64,000 nucleotides of DNA from the NCBI RefSeq assembly GCF_009498035.1, contig NZ_CP034550.1, positions 2,914,001 to 2,978,000 on the forward strand. Direction: 5' to 3'. Below the pieces are notes generated by a model, which saw only the letters and a list, made by a program, of their open reading frames with translations, was not told where the DNA came from and did not search any database. The translations under genes and the position numbers were made by a program. Positions 8,184-16,261 of this stretch are shown one piece after another (within the stretch, counting starts at the first letter, position 1; every line of letters begins with the position of its first letter). The DNA comes from Saccharothrix syringae (GTDB lineage Bacteria > Actinomycetota > Actinomycetes > Mycobacteriales > Pseudonocardiaceae).

Positions 8184-8909
8184 TCAGCCGACTTCCAGCA
8201 GCAGTTCGCTCAGCTCGACGGGCGTGGTGATCATGCAGTCGTGACCGGTCCGCAGCTCCCGCACCCGGGCCGGGGAACCGTTGGGCTGCACCGCGGGGAC
8301 GGGCCGCCGGGTGATGCCCGCCGGCACCGCCCCGACGCAGTGGACGTGCGTCCGCGGGATCGCGGCCGCGGCCGGGTTGTCCAGCCGGACCGGTTGTTGC
8401 AGGCAGCGCACCGGCTGGTCCGAGAGCATCCCGCGCAACCACGCCACGTCCGCCGGGTCGGTGACCCCGAACAGGCCGTGGGGCGGCGGCAGCTCGGGCA
8501 GCGGGGGGATCCGCCAGCCGTCGCCGTCGCGGGCGGCGAGGTCGATCAGCTCCTTCGTCACGGGCTGGACGTCGATCGCGGTCTCGCCGTCCTCGGGGAC
8601 CATCGCGTCGAGGTAGACCAGGTGCGCGATCCGGTCGGGGACCTCGTTGGCCGCGGAGGAGATGACCAGGCCCGCGTAGCTGTGCCCCACCAGGACCACG
8701 TCGGACAGGTCCTCCCCGGTGATCAGCCCGACGACGTCGGCGACGTGCGTGTCGAGCCCCACCTCCGGGCCGAGCAGGTGCGCCTTGTCGCCGCACCCGG
8801 TCAGCGACGGCGCGAACACCCGGTGCCCGGCCGACTCCAGCAGCGGCACCACCCGCTCCCAGCACCGTCCGCTGTGCCAGGCGCCGTGCACGAGGAGGAA
8901 TGTGGACAT
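8184..8909 (-). CDS. Alpha/beta-fold hydrolase
   Basis: A 241-residue cytoplasmic alpha/beta hydrolase. It shows the oxyanion strand LLVHGAWHSGRCW, the nucleophile elbow VGHSYAGLV (Ser in G-H-S-Y-A), the acid loop near VHCVGAVPAG, and the C-terminal His in ELRTGHDCM before a helix. This is the EstC/hydroxynitrile-lyase-like group of small esterases. The ATG at 8909 is preferred because GGAGGT lies 9 nt upstream; the frame also runs to 8960 without a ribosome site. It is divergent from an HxlR regulator with an operator-like palindrome between, so it is probably an inducible detoxification esterase. The substrate is unknown. Confidence 0.85.
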   Translation of the reverse strand: MSTFLLVHGAWHSGRCWERVVPLLESAGHRVFAPSLTGCGDKAHLLGPEVGLDTHVADVVGLITGEDLSDVVLVGHSYAGLVISSAANEVPDRIAHLVYLDAMVPEDGETAIDVQPVTKELIDLAARDGDGWRIPPLPELPPPHGLFGVTDPADVAWLRGMLSDQPVRCLQQPVRLDNPAAAAIPRTHVHCVGAVPAGITRRPVPAVQPNGSPARVRELRTGHDCMITTPVELSELLLEVG

Positions 8910-8951
8910 GGTCTCGGCGACCTCCGGTTCGGGACGTGGCGCGGCACCGGT

Positions 8952-8968
8952 GGTTACCATTGGTAACC
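8952..8968. promoter_or_regulatory. Candidate HxlR operator
   Basis: GGTTACCA-T-TGGTAACC is an 8-bp perfect inverted repeat with a 1-nt centre, midway between the divergent hydrolase (start 8909) and HxlR regulator (start 9061). A half site, GGTAACCATGG, recurs at 9054 over the regulator's own start codon, which suggests autorepression. Confidence 0.6.
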
Positions 8969-9060
8969 CGGTACCGCTCGGGAACTGTGATCATCGTGAT
9001 CGCCCGCCGAGCCCCCGGCAATAAGGCACATTCCCGTGCCCCGGTTCCCCGGAGGTAACC

Positions 9061-9474
9061 ATGGCGACGACGAGCGGCGGGCCGAGGCCGGACGACGCGT
9101 GCCGGACCCGCGTGGTGCTCGACATCGTCGGTGACAAGTGGTCGCTGCTGGTCGTGCGCAACCTTCGGCACGGACCGCGCCGCTTCACCGAGCTCAAGCG
9201 GGACATCGACGGGATCAGCCAGCGCATGCTCACCGTCACGCTGCGCGGCCTGGAACGCGACGGCATCCTGACGCGCACCGTCCACAACGTCATGCCGCCC
9301 CACGTCAGCTACGAACTGACCCCGATGGGCAAGACGCTGCGCGAGGCCGCCGCGCCCCTGCTGGAGTGGAGCGTCGCGCACCTGGCGCACATCGACGACG
9401 CCCGCGCCCGGTACGACGCCCGTGCCCGGTCGGACCGGGGCGTCGCTCCCCCGGGGCGGTCCGGGGGCACGTGA
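9061..9474 (+). CDS. HxlR-family transcriptional regulator
   Basis: A 137-residue winged-helix protein with the HxlR core: CRTRVVLDIVGDKWSLLVVRNLRHGPRRFTELKRDIDGISQRMLTVTLRGLERDGILTR, then YELTPMGKTLREAAAPLLEW. Cys14 (DDACRTR) is at the position of the redox-sensing cysteine of YodB-type HxlR proteins, so it may respond to quinones, aldehydes or thiol-reactive compounds; that is inference from the family. Start ATG with GGAGG 5 nt upstream. The Arg/Gly tail after residue 120 looks disordered. It probably represses the divergent alpha/beta hydrolase and itself. Confidence 0.88.
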   Translation: MATTSGGPRPDDACRTRVVLDIVGDKWSLLVVRNLRHGPRRFTELKRDIDGISQRMLTVTLRGLERDGILTRTVHNVMPPHVSYELTPMGKTLREAAAPLLEWSVAHLAHIDDARARYDARARSDRGVAPPGRSGGT

Positions 9475-9526
9475 CCCGGGCGAAATCCGGTGGCGCCGAC
9501 CGGCCGCCGTGGGCGACGGTGGGCGC

Positions 9527-10159
9527 GTGCCGGGACAGGGCGAGGACCTCCTCGCGGGTTACGTGACGGGGCCGGCGGCCGCGACCGAGGCGACCGCCGC
9601 GGCGTTGGCGCGGGCGGGCGGCGCCCGCGCCGTCGTGCTCGTCGAGGGCGTCAGCGACCAGATCGCGGTCGAGACCGCCGCCGCGCGACTGGGCCGCGAC
9701 CTGGCGGCCGAACACGTCGTGGTCCTGCCCGTCGGCGGCGCCCACGGCGTGACCCGCCACCTGCGGCGGTTCGGCGCCGAAGGGGTGCGGCTGGCCGGGC
9801 TCTGCGACGCCGGTGAGGCGCACGTCGTCGCGCGGGGCCTGGCCGCCGCCGGCCTCGGCCCGCGCACCGACCTGGAGCGCTCGGGCTTCTTCGTCTGCGT
9901 CGAGGACCTGGAGGACGAGCTGATCCGCGCCGCCGGGACCGAACGGGTGCTCGGGGTCCTCGACGGGCACGGGGACCTCGGCGCGTTCCGCAAGATCCAG
10001 CGGCAACCCGCGTGGCGGGGGAGGGACGAGGCGGCGCAACTGCGCCGCTTCCTCGCCGCCGGCTCGCGGCGCAAGCTCCGCTACGCCCGCCTGCTGACCG
10101 GGGCCGTCCCCTTGGACCGCATCCCGCGACCGCTCACCGCCCTGCTCGCCGCCGTCTGA
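9527..10159 (+). CDS. TOPRIM-domain protein (OLD-nuclease TOPRIM type)
   Basis: About 210 residues. ARAVVLVEGVSDQIAVETAAARLG is the TOPRIM N-terminal motif with the conserved Glu (EGxSD), and LAGLCDAGEAHVVARGL is the second motif, in place of the usual DxD. The rest (FFVCVEDLEDELIRAAG) matches the stand-alone TOPRIM proteins annotated as OLD-family endonuclease TOPRIM domains. No ATPase domain is attached, unlike true OLD nucleases. The DxD motif reads D-A-G-E, so metal binding could be weakened or use Glu. The GTG at 9527 is chosen because the frame before it (from 9422) is not protein-like; a GTG at 9512 is an alternative. Confidence 0.7.
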   Translation: MPGQGEDLLAGYVTGPAAATEATAAALARAGGARAVVLVEGVSDQIAVETAAARLGRDLAAEHVVVLPVGGAHGVTRHLRRFGAEGVRLAGLCDAGEAHVVARGLAAAGLGPRTDLERSGFFVCVEDLEDELIRAAGTERVLGVLDGHGDLGAFRKIQRQPAWRGRDEAAQLRRFLAAGSRRKLRYARLLTGAVPLDRIPRPLTALLAAV

Positions 10160-10198
10160 CACTGCCGTCCGACGCCGCCGTCCGACGCCGCCGCGCGG

Positions 10199-10879
10199 TC
10201 ACCCCTCAATGCGGGCCCCGATGCCGTCGAGGAGGAAGTCCAGGCCCAGCCGGAAGGTCTCGTCGGCGTCCAGGTGGGCGGCGTCGCGGACGACCCCGGC
10301 CAGCGCCGGGAACCGGCCGGTGGCGAAGGTTCGCTCCAGGTAGGGCCCGAAGGTGGCCTGCCACTGCCGCTTGTCCATCCCGGTGGCCCGCTCGGCGCGC
10401 CGCTCGGCGATCTCCCGGCGCACCGCGCCGATCACGTACGCGTCGACCGCGCCGACCACCGGCATCACCAGGTCGAGGTCGACGCCGCCCAGCGCGGCCA
10501 CCACGGCCTCGCCCCTGGCCAGCGCGTGCGGTCCGAGCTGGGGCCGCCCGCCGATCAGGTCGGCCAGCCACTCGTGCCGGTGCACGGCCTGCCGGGTGCT
10601 CTCGGCGAGGGAGCGCAGCACCTCCCGCCACCCGTCCCCGGTCGGCCGGATCTCGGCGTAGACCGCGTCGACCACCAGGTCGAGCAGTTCCTCCTTGGTG
10701 GCGATGTAGCCGTAGAGCCGCATCGGCCCGGCACCCAGCGCGGCGGCGACCTTGCGCAGCGACACCGCCTCCAGGCCGTCCGCGTCGGCCAGCCGGAGCG
10801 CCGCCCGCACGATCCGCTCCCGGCTCAGCGGGGCCGGCGACGGTCGCTCCGGCGGCTCCGGCCGCTCCCACACCACCAT
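10199..10879 (-). CDS. TetR/AcrR-family repressor (TetR_C-type)
   Basis: A 226-residue regulator. The HTH is at about residues 20-60 (LSRERIVRAALRLADADGLEAVSLRKVAAALGAGPMRLYGYIATKEELLDLVVDAV), followed by an all-helical ligand domain of the TetR C-terminal class (WREVLRSLAESTRQAVHRHEWLADLIGGRPQLGP...). Such proteins repress a divergent gene until a ligand binds. Here the divergent gene is a TetX-like FAD monooxygenase and two matching palindromes lie between. The ATG at 10879 (MVVWER) is chosen over one 7 codons upstream because the upstream codons overlap the operator region. Confidence 0.88.
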   Translation of the reverse strand: MVVWERPEPPERPSPAPLSRERIVRAALRLADADGLEAVSLRKVAAALGAGPMRLYGYIATKEELLDLVVDAVYAEIRPTGDGWREVLRSLAESTRQAVHRHEWLADLIGGRPQLGPHALARGEAVVAALGGVDLDLVMPVVGAVDAYVIGAVRREIAERRAERATGMDKRQWQATFGPYLERTFATGRFPALAGVVRDAAHLDADETFRLGLDFLLDGIGARIEG

Positions 10880-10905
10880 GCGGGTGACAATACAACGCAT
10901 GGCGC

Positions 10906-10935
10906 GATACGGTGTATTGAGAGATACAGTGTATC
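10906..10935. promoter_or_regulatory. Paired TetR operators
   Basis: GATACA-G-TGTATC (10923-10935) is a perfect palindrome; GATACG-G-TGTATT (10906-10918) is a near copy exactly 17 bp upstream. They fill the short gap between the TetR start (10879) and the monooxygenase start (10948). Spaced tandem operators of this kind allow cooperative binding of two dimers. Confidence 0.7.
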
Positions 10936-10947
10936 GAAGGGGGAGCC

Positions 10948-12063
10948 ATGACCATCGCCATCATCGGCGCCGGCCTGGGCGGCCTGGCCCTCGCCCGCGT
11001 GCTGCACGTGAAAGGCGTCGACGCCGTCGTGTACGAACGCGACGCCTCGCGCGACGCCCGCGGCCAGGGCGGCATGCTCGACATCCACTCCGACACCGGG
11101 CAGCGGGCGCTGCGCGAGGCCGGCCTGATCGACGGGTTCCGCGCGATCGCCCGCGGCGAGGGGCAGGACCTGCGCCTCCTGGAGCCGGACGGCACCCTGC
11201 TGCTCCAGGAGGACACGCCCGACGACGCCCCGCTGGACCGGCCCGAGGTCGACCGCGCCGACCTGCGCGACCTGCTGCTGGACTCCCTCCCCGACCACGC
11301 GGTGCGGTGGGGGCACGCGTTCGAGCGCGCCGACGACGGCGTGGTGCACTTCGCCGACGGCGGCAGCGCGACGTACGACCTGCTGGTCGGCGCCGACGGT
11401 GCCGACTCCCGGGTCCGCCCGCTGCTCACCGACGCCCGCCCGGCGCACACCGGCCAGCACGCCGTCGAACTCGGCATCCCCGACGTCGACCGCACCCACC
11501 CCGACCTCGCGGCGCTGGTCGGGCGCGGTAACTACTGGGTGCTCGGCGACGGGCGGTCCCTGTCGGCGCAGCGCAACGGCGACGGCCGCGTGCGCGTCTA
11601 CCTCAGCTTCTACCGCACCGCCGAGGACTGGGTCGACACCTGCGGCATCCCGTTCGGCGACCCGCCCGCCGCGCGGGCGCGGCTGGTCGAGGAGTTCGCC
11701 GACTGGGACCCGCGCTCCACCGCGCTGATCGCCGCCTGCGACGACGTGGTCGTGCCGCGCGCGATCACCACCCTCCCGGTCGGCCTGACCTGGCCGTCGA
11801 AGCCGGGCGTCACGCTGCTCGGCGACGCCGCGCACCTGATGCCGCCGGTGGGGCAGGGCGCCAACGCGGCCCTGCTCGACGGCGCCCTGCTCGGCCTCGC
11901 GCTGGCCGCGCACCCGGACGACCTCCCCGCCGCCGTCGGGGAGTACGAGCGCGAGATGTTCGAACGCGCCGGCGCCGCGGCCCGGATGTCCGCCCGCATC
12001 CAGGAGATGCTGACGGCACCGGACGCCGCCCGGCGGATGCTCGCGTTCTTCCGACCGGCCTGA
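10948..12063 (+). CDS. TetX-like FAD-dependent monooxygenase
   Basis: A 371-residue class A flavoprotein monooxygenase. GxGxxG is at the N-terminus (IIGAGLGGLALARVLHVKGVDAVVYER), the DG motif is LLVGADGADSRVR, and the FAD-phosphate motif is LLGDAAHLMPPVGQGANAALLDG. The order and length match the TetX/aromatic hydroxylase group, which hydroxylates or degrades planar polycyclic or aromatic compounds using NADPH and oxygen. Whether it inactivates tetracyclines cannot be judged from sequence alone. Start ATG with GGGGGAG 4 nt upstream. Its divergent TetR partner and operators suggest induction by its own substrate. Confidence 0.85.
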   Translation: MTIAIIGAGLGGLALARVLHVKGVDAVVYERDASRDARGQGGMLDIHSDTGQRALREAGLIDGFRAIARGEGQDLRLLEPDGTLLLQEDTPDDAPLDRPEVDRADLRDLLLDSLPDHAVRWGHAFERADDGVVHFADGGSATYDLLVGADGADSRVRPLLTDARPAHTGQHAVELGIPDVDRTHPDLAALVGRGNYWVLGDGRSLSAQRNGDGRVRVYLSFYRTAEDWVDTCGIPFGDPPAARARLVEEFADWDPRSTALIAACDDVVVPRAITTLPVGLTWPSKPGVTLLGDAAHLMPPVGQGANAALLDGALLGLALAAHPDDLPAAVGEYEREMFERAGAAARMSARIQEMLTAPDAARRMLAFFRPA

Positions 12064-12098
12064 GGGGACCGCCGGCGGCGATCCCTCTCGGCAGCGGG

Positions 12099-13793
12099 CT
12101 ACAGCGACAGGCTCCACCGGTCGAGGACGCCCGTCCCCACCCAGATGGCGTTGTGCACCCGCAGCTGCCAGGTGCCGTTGCGGGACTCGCGGGACAGGTC
12201 GACGGTGAAGGAACCGCCGGGGTCGGGCAGGGTGCTCACGAGCTGGTGCCGGAGGCGGTAGGACGTGCCGTCCGGGGCGATCAGGTCCAGCGTGATGACG
12301 GAACCCGAGAGGTTCTTGAAGTGCACCTCGACGCGCGAGGCGGACCGGGCGTCGCCCTGGCAGCCGGTGACGGTGAGGTTCACGGTGACCGGCGGGGTGC
12401 GGGTGACCACCGGGACGTCGGTGTCGTCGACCCGCGTGGCGCACTGGGTCGGCGGTTCGGGCACCGGCGCGTAGGGAGCCGCGGTGTGGCGTGCCGCGTG
12501 CAGCAGCATGGGCAGCGCCTTGGGCCAGAAGAACCCGTCCTGGCACGAGTGGGCGGGGAAGAACCCGCCGCACGCCTCCTCCGGCGCCGGGCCCACCTCC
12601 CACACGAAGGAGGCCACGCCGAGGTCGTCGTAGACCCAGTCGTCGGTGGTGCCCGACGCGGAGTACAGCACCTGGCCGGACTGCCCGTACTGCCAGCCGG
12701 GGCCCGCCAGCCCGGCCAGCTCCTGGGCGAGGTCCCGCAGCGCCGCGTCGTTGCCGGTGCGCCGGTCGGGCGCGCCGCCGCTCCAGGGGAACAGCACGTA
12801 GTTGCCGTAGCTGTGCAGGGACAGCACCAGGCCCGTGGTGTCGGTGGGCGCGGCCTGGGCGGGGTCGGCCGCGCGGCGGTCCCGGTACAGGGAGCGCCAC
12901 AACGCCTCCAGCGCCCGGGTCTCCGGCTCCGACTCCGGCGCGCTGCCCCGGTAGTTCTGGTCGCACTGCTGCTCGGAGGCGTTCTGGAGGCCCCAGTTCG
13001 AGCCGGTGTTGCGGTTGAGGTCGACGCCGGGGTGGGAGTGGGACGCCGTGCCGCAGGTGGTGCCCTGCAGGTCGGTGTCGTTGCCGTTCTTGCGGTGGGA
13101 GATCGGCGAGTCGCCGCCCCGCTGGACGTTGTCCACGCCGTCGGGGTTGGCGATGGGCACCACCCAGAACTCGGTGGTGTCCAGCAGGGTGGCGACGGCG
13201 GGGTCGGTGCCGCCCACGAGGTGGTCGATCCAGCGCCAGGCGATCTCGCCGGTGGTCAGCTCGCGGGAGTGGAGCTGACCCATGACGAAGAAGCGGGGCT
13301 TGGGCGCGTCGGGGGACAGGGCGCAGTCACCGGGCCGCTTGCGGGTGATGCAGATGGCGCGCAGGTCGTGCCCGCCCCGGTTCCGGGTCTTCAGCCAGGA
13401 GTCGCCGTAGTCGACGACGGTGGCGAGGTCGGGGTGCTCGCGCGCCACCTGGTCCAGGTGCCGCTCGTGGGCGCCGACGGTGCGGTACCCGCCGTAGAAG
13501 GTGTCGGCGTCGGCGGCTTCGGGCGGGTCGGGCAGCACCTGGTCCAGGGTGGCGGCGAACCCGGCCCGGTCGAGCGCGGCGCCCGTGGTCGAGTCGCCGA
13601 GCACGAACAGGTCGTCGCCCTCGCGGTGCTCCACCACGTCGAAGCCCCCGGCGAACAGGGCCTGCTCCGTGCCGAGCGGGGCGTGCACCTGGTAGAGGTG
13701 CGGCCGGTCGTCCGGGGTCGCCGCCGCCGGGCCGACCGCCACGAGCGTGGCGGCGGCGCACAGCAGGGCGAGCCGTGATCGGTGTCGCTTCAT
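12099..13793 (-). CDS. Secreted M14 zinc carboxypeptidase with C-terminal P/proprotein-convertase domain
   Basis: A 564-residue exported enzyme. It has a signal peptide (RLALLCAAATLVAVGPAAA) and a pro-like segment, then the M14 catalytic domain at about 115-410: zinc ligands in FVMGQLHSRELTTGE (H..E), the substrate motif GVDLNRNTGSNWG, third zinc ligand in LVLSLHSYGNYVLFPW, and catalytic Glu in ASFVWEVGPAPEEACGG. The C-terminal ~110 residues (VTVNLTVTG...ITLDLIAPDGTSYRLR...GTWQLRVHNAIWVGTGVLDRWSLSL) form a P/Homo-B domain. M14 exopeptidases of this type release C-terminal residues from extracellular peptides. The ATG at 13793 gives the signal peptide. Confidence 0.9.
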   Translation of the reverse strand: MKRHRSRLALLCAAATLVAVGPAAATPDDRPHLYQVHAPLGTEQALFAGGFDVVEHREGDDLFVLGDSTTGAALDRAGFAATLDQVLPDPPEAADADTFYGGYRTVGAHERHLDQVAREHPDLATVVDYGDSWLKTRNRGGHDLRAICITRKRPGDCALSPDAPKPRFFVMGQLHSRELTTGEIAWRWIDHLVGGTDPAVATLLDTTEFWVVPIANPDGVDNVQRGGDSPISHRKNGNDTDLQGTTCGTASHSHPGVDLNRNTGSNWGLQNASEQQCDQNYRGSAPESEPETRALEALWRSLYRDRRAADPAQAAPTDTTGLVLSLHSYGNYVLFPWSGGAPDRRTGNDAALRDLAQELAGLAGPGWQYGQSGQVLYSASGTTDDWVYDDLGVASFVWEVGPAPEEACGGFFPAHSCQDGFFWPKALPMLLHAARHTAAPYAPVPEPPTQCATRVDDTDVPVVTRTPPVTVNLTVTGCQGDARSASRVEVHFKNLSGSVITLDLIAPDGTSYRLRHQLVSTLPDPGGSFTVDLSRESRNGTWQLRVHNAIWVGTGVLDRWSLSL

Positions 13794-14045
13794 CGGATCC
13801 TTCCTGGACGGACGGGAAGCGGCGGTGCCGACCACTCTGCTGGCGTCCGCCGGCGCGGGAGCTGTCGATCACGACAGGAAGGCGAAATCTGCCCGAAAGG
13901 ACAACGAGGTCGCCCGCTCTCCGGCCGCGGTCGCCGCAACGGTGGACGGCCTGCCGACGATCGCCGTCGACAGGCCGTCCACCTCGTCGGACACGCCGGA
14001 GGCGGTACCGGGAATCCTCTTCGGCGTGAACGGGCGAGACCCGGC

Positions 14046-14333
14046 TCAGTAGACGTTCACGAAGCCCCACCAGCGCCCCGGGTACCCGGTGCAGTACCCC
14101 GAAGTCGCGGGAGTGGCGGCGATGTTCCGCTTGACCCCCTCGTCGCACTGCGCCTCCGTCGCGTAGGACGACAGGCAGCGGTAGCCCGGCCGGGCCGTCG
14201 GTGCGCCGGGCGGGCAGGACAGGATCACCACATCGGACACCGACACCGGTGCGGCCTGCGCCGGAGCCGCCGCGGTGCCCAGGGCCAGTACGGCACCCAT
14301 CCCCGCCCCGACCAGCAACTTGCGGACAACCAT
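14046..14333 (-). CDS. Small secreted cysteine-containing protein, unknown
   Basis: A 95-residue preprotein: signal peptide LLVGAGMGAVLALGTAAAPAQA, then a ~65-residue mature chain with four cysteines (LSCPP, YRCLSS, QCDEG, YCTGYP), compatible with two disulfides, and an aromatic end (WWGFVNVY). ATG at 14333 with GGGGGAAG just upstream. I recognise no family. Confidence 0.65.
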   Translation of the reverse strand: MVVRKLLVGAGMGAVLALGTAAAPAQAAPVSVSDVVILSCPPGAPTARPGYRCLSSYATEAQCDEGVKRNIAATPATSGYCTGYPGRWWGFVNVY

Positions 14334-14494
14334 GCTTCCCCCTCGAGGAATTCGTGAGGGTGGCCGACTGTCGGACCGGCCACCGCGACACCACGGTGCA
14401 CTGTTGATCTGGGGAGAATCTGGGACGCGTTTCGAACCGCAGTCGGGGGTCGAACACGACCCGCCTCGCCCCGACCGCCGCCCGGAACCCCCAC

Positions 14495-16009
14495 TCACCC
14501 GCCACTCGCCGAAGGCGTCGTCACCGGCCCCAGCAGGTCGGCCGTCGACGACTGGTGGAAGTGCCGGGCCCAGTCGAGCGGGGTCGCGTCGAACCGCCGG
14601 TCGCGCAGGTCGGGATCGGCGCCCAGGGCCAGCAGCCGACGCGTGAGTTCGACGTCGCCCGCCATCGCGCCGCGGTGCAGCGCGGTCTCCCATGCCTCTT
14701 CGACCGGCGCGTCCCCGCGACCGTAGGCGTTCACGTCGAACCCCAGCCCCACCAGCAACCCGACCGTCTCGACGGACCCCCGGGCCGCCGCCCACACCAC
14801 CAGCCCGGGACGGCTGCGACGGGCCTCCGCCACCACCCCCGGATGCTCGGCGCGGACCCGGTCGACCGCGGACCGGTCCCCGCGGAACGCCGCCGCGACC
14901 AGCTCGCCCACCGGATCGGGACCGGGCGGCACGGCCCCCCGCGCGACGAGGTGGTCGGCGATCTCCGCGTCACCACCGAGTCGCGCCAGCTCGACCGCCG
15001 TCCGGCCGTCGCCGGGGCTCCACGCGGGCCCGTCGTCCTCGAACGGCGAGCGGAAGTCGACGCCGTGCTCCACCAGCAGCCGCACGCGGGCCGGCTGGTG
15101 GTGCTCGACCGCCCAGCGCAACTGGGTGCGCAGCATCCGCGCGGGCGTGCCCAGCTCCGGGACGCGCGCCCGCCACGGCCCGCCGTCGCCGGTGCCGAGC
15201 CCGTACTCGAACAGCAGCTCCAGGTGCGAGTCGTCCGGCTCGAACATCCTGTTGTAGAGGGCCTGGGCGTCGTTGGGGTCGGCGCCCGCGTCGAGCAGCA
15301 ACCGGCCCAACGCGCGCCAGTGCGGGTGGCGGGGCTGGCGCCGCGACCCCAGCTCGCCGTGCCCGAACACCCCGGTCAGCAACGTGAACGGCGACGGCAG
15401 GGCGTCGAAGAGGTAGCCGTCGTCGGGGTCGGCGCCCGCGTCGAGCAGCAGCCGGGCGACCGCGAGCACCCGCTCGGCCGGCACCGCCTCGTCGAAGCGC
15501 GAGTAGACGAGGTGGAACAGCGGCCGCCACCGGAACGGGCCGCCCCGCTGCGCCACCAGCCGGGGCTGCTCCGCGAGCAGCCGGCCGACGTCGTCCGGGC
15601 GGGCGGCCGCCGCGGCGGCCCAGATGTGCCGGGAGGTCAGCCCGGGGTGCTCGGCCAGCAGCCGGCGGGCCCGCGCCCAGCGCCCCGGCCCGTCCTCGCG
15701 GCTGTAGGTCAGGCACGCGAGGCGGCAGAACTCCTCCGCCGGGTCGGCCGCGGGCGCCGCGCCGAGCCGGGTGTCCCAGCCGTGCTCGGCCGCGGTGCCC
15801 AGGTAGCGCACGAGCCGGGGCCAACTGGCGAACCCGTGCTCGCGGGCGACGACCAGCTGCGCCGCGCTGAGCCGGGGACCACCGGCGTGGTGACGGGCCA
15901 GCCGCGCGAGGGCGTCGGGGTCACCGGCCCGGGCGGCGCGCTGGAGGGCACGGGCCTGCCGGCGGAAGTTGTCGAGGTGGGGGCGTTCGGGCATGGCCGA
16001 GGTCGGCAC
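14495..16009 (-). CDS. Ankyrin-repeat protein
   Basis: A 504-residue cytoplasmic protein. Ankyrin-type units are clear in the middle and end: LLLDAGADPDDGYLF, LLLDAGADPNDAQAL, LLVEHGVDFRSPF, GRTAVELARLGGDAEIADHLVARGA, ALHRGAMAGDVELTRRLLALGADPDLRDRRFDATPLDWA. The N-terminal part (HLDNFRRQARALQRAARAGDPDALARLARHH, then EHGFASWPRLVRYL) matches a group of actinobacterial ankyrin proteins. It is likely a protein-binding scaffold, with no enzyme motif. The GTG start at 16009 is supported by GGGAGGAG about 6 nt upstream. Confidence 0.8.
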   Translation of the reverse strand: MPTSAMPERPHLDNFRRQARALQRAARAGDPDALARLARHHAGGPRLSAAQLVVAREHGFASWPRLVRYLGTAAEHGWDTRLGAAPAADPAEEFCRLACLTYSREDGPGRWARARRLLAEHPGLTSRHIWAAAAAARPDDVGRLLAEQPRLVAQRGGPFRWRPLFHLVYSRFDEAVPAERVLAVARLLLDAGADPDDGYLFDALPSPFTLLTGVFGHGELGSRRQPRHPHWRALGRLLLDAGADPNDAQALYNRMFEPDDSHLELLFEYGLGTGDGGPWRARVPELGTPARMLRTQLRWAVEHHQPARVRLLVEHGVDFRSPFEDDGPAWSPGDGRTAVELARLGGDAEIADHLVARGAVPPGPDPVGELVAAAFRGDRSAVDRVRAEHPGVVAEARRSRPGLVVWAAARGSVETVGLLVGLGFDVNAYGRGDAPVEEAWETALHRGAMAGDVELTRRLLALGADPDLRDRRFDATPLDWARHFHQSSTADLLGPVTTPSASGG

Positions 16010-16261
16010 GGCGGTCTCCTCCCAGTCTGCCTGGTGTCCGCTCGGTCAGGCCGAAAGGAGGGCGGTGGGCACACGCGGTGCACGAGCCAGGTGGGCTGAG
16101 CCCATTCCCGCGGACCGGTGGCTCCCTGGCAGCCGGCACCACCCTAGCCCAGCCGCCCGCCGAGGTGGTCCCGGAACCGGCCCCGGCCGCAGCGGGGCGC
16201 GGACCACACCCGGGCCCGTGCCACCGCAGCGCCGCGGACACCCCCTCGTGCCCTCCAGGGC

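Noticed and set aside
13747..14052. A 101-codon plus-strand frame between the M14 peptidase and the small Cys protein
   Set aside because: Its first third is antisense to the peptidase signal peptide; there is no ribosome site and no homology I can recognise. The text after residue 30 is fairly protein-like, so it is a weak rejection.
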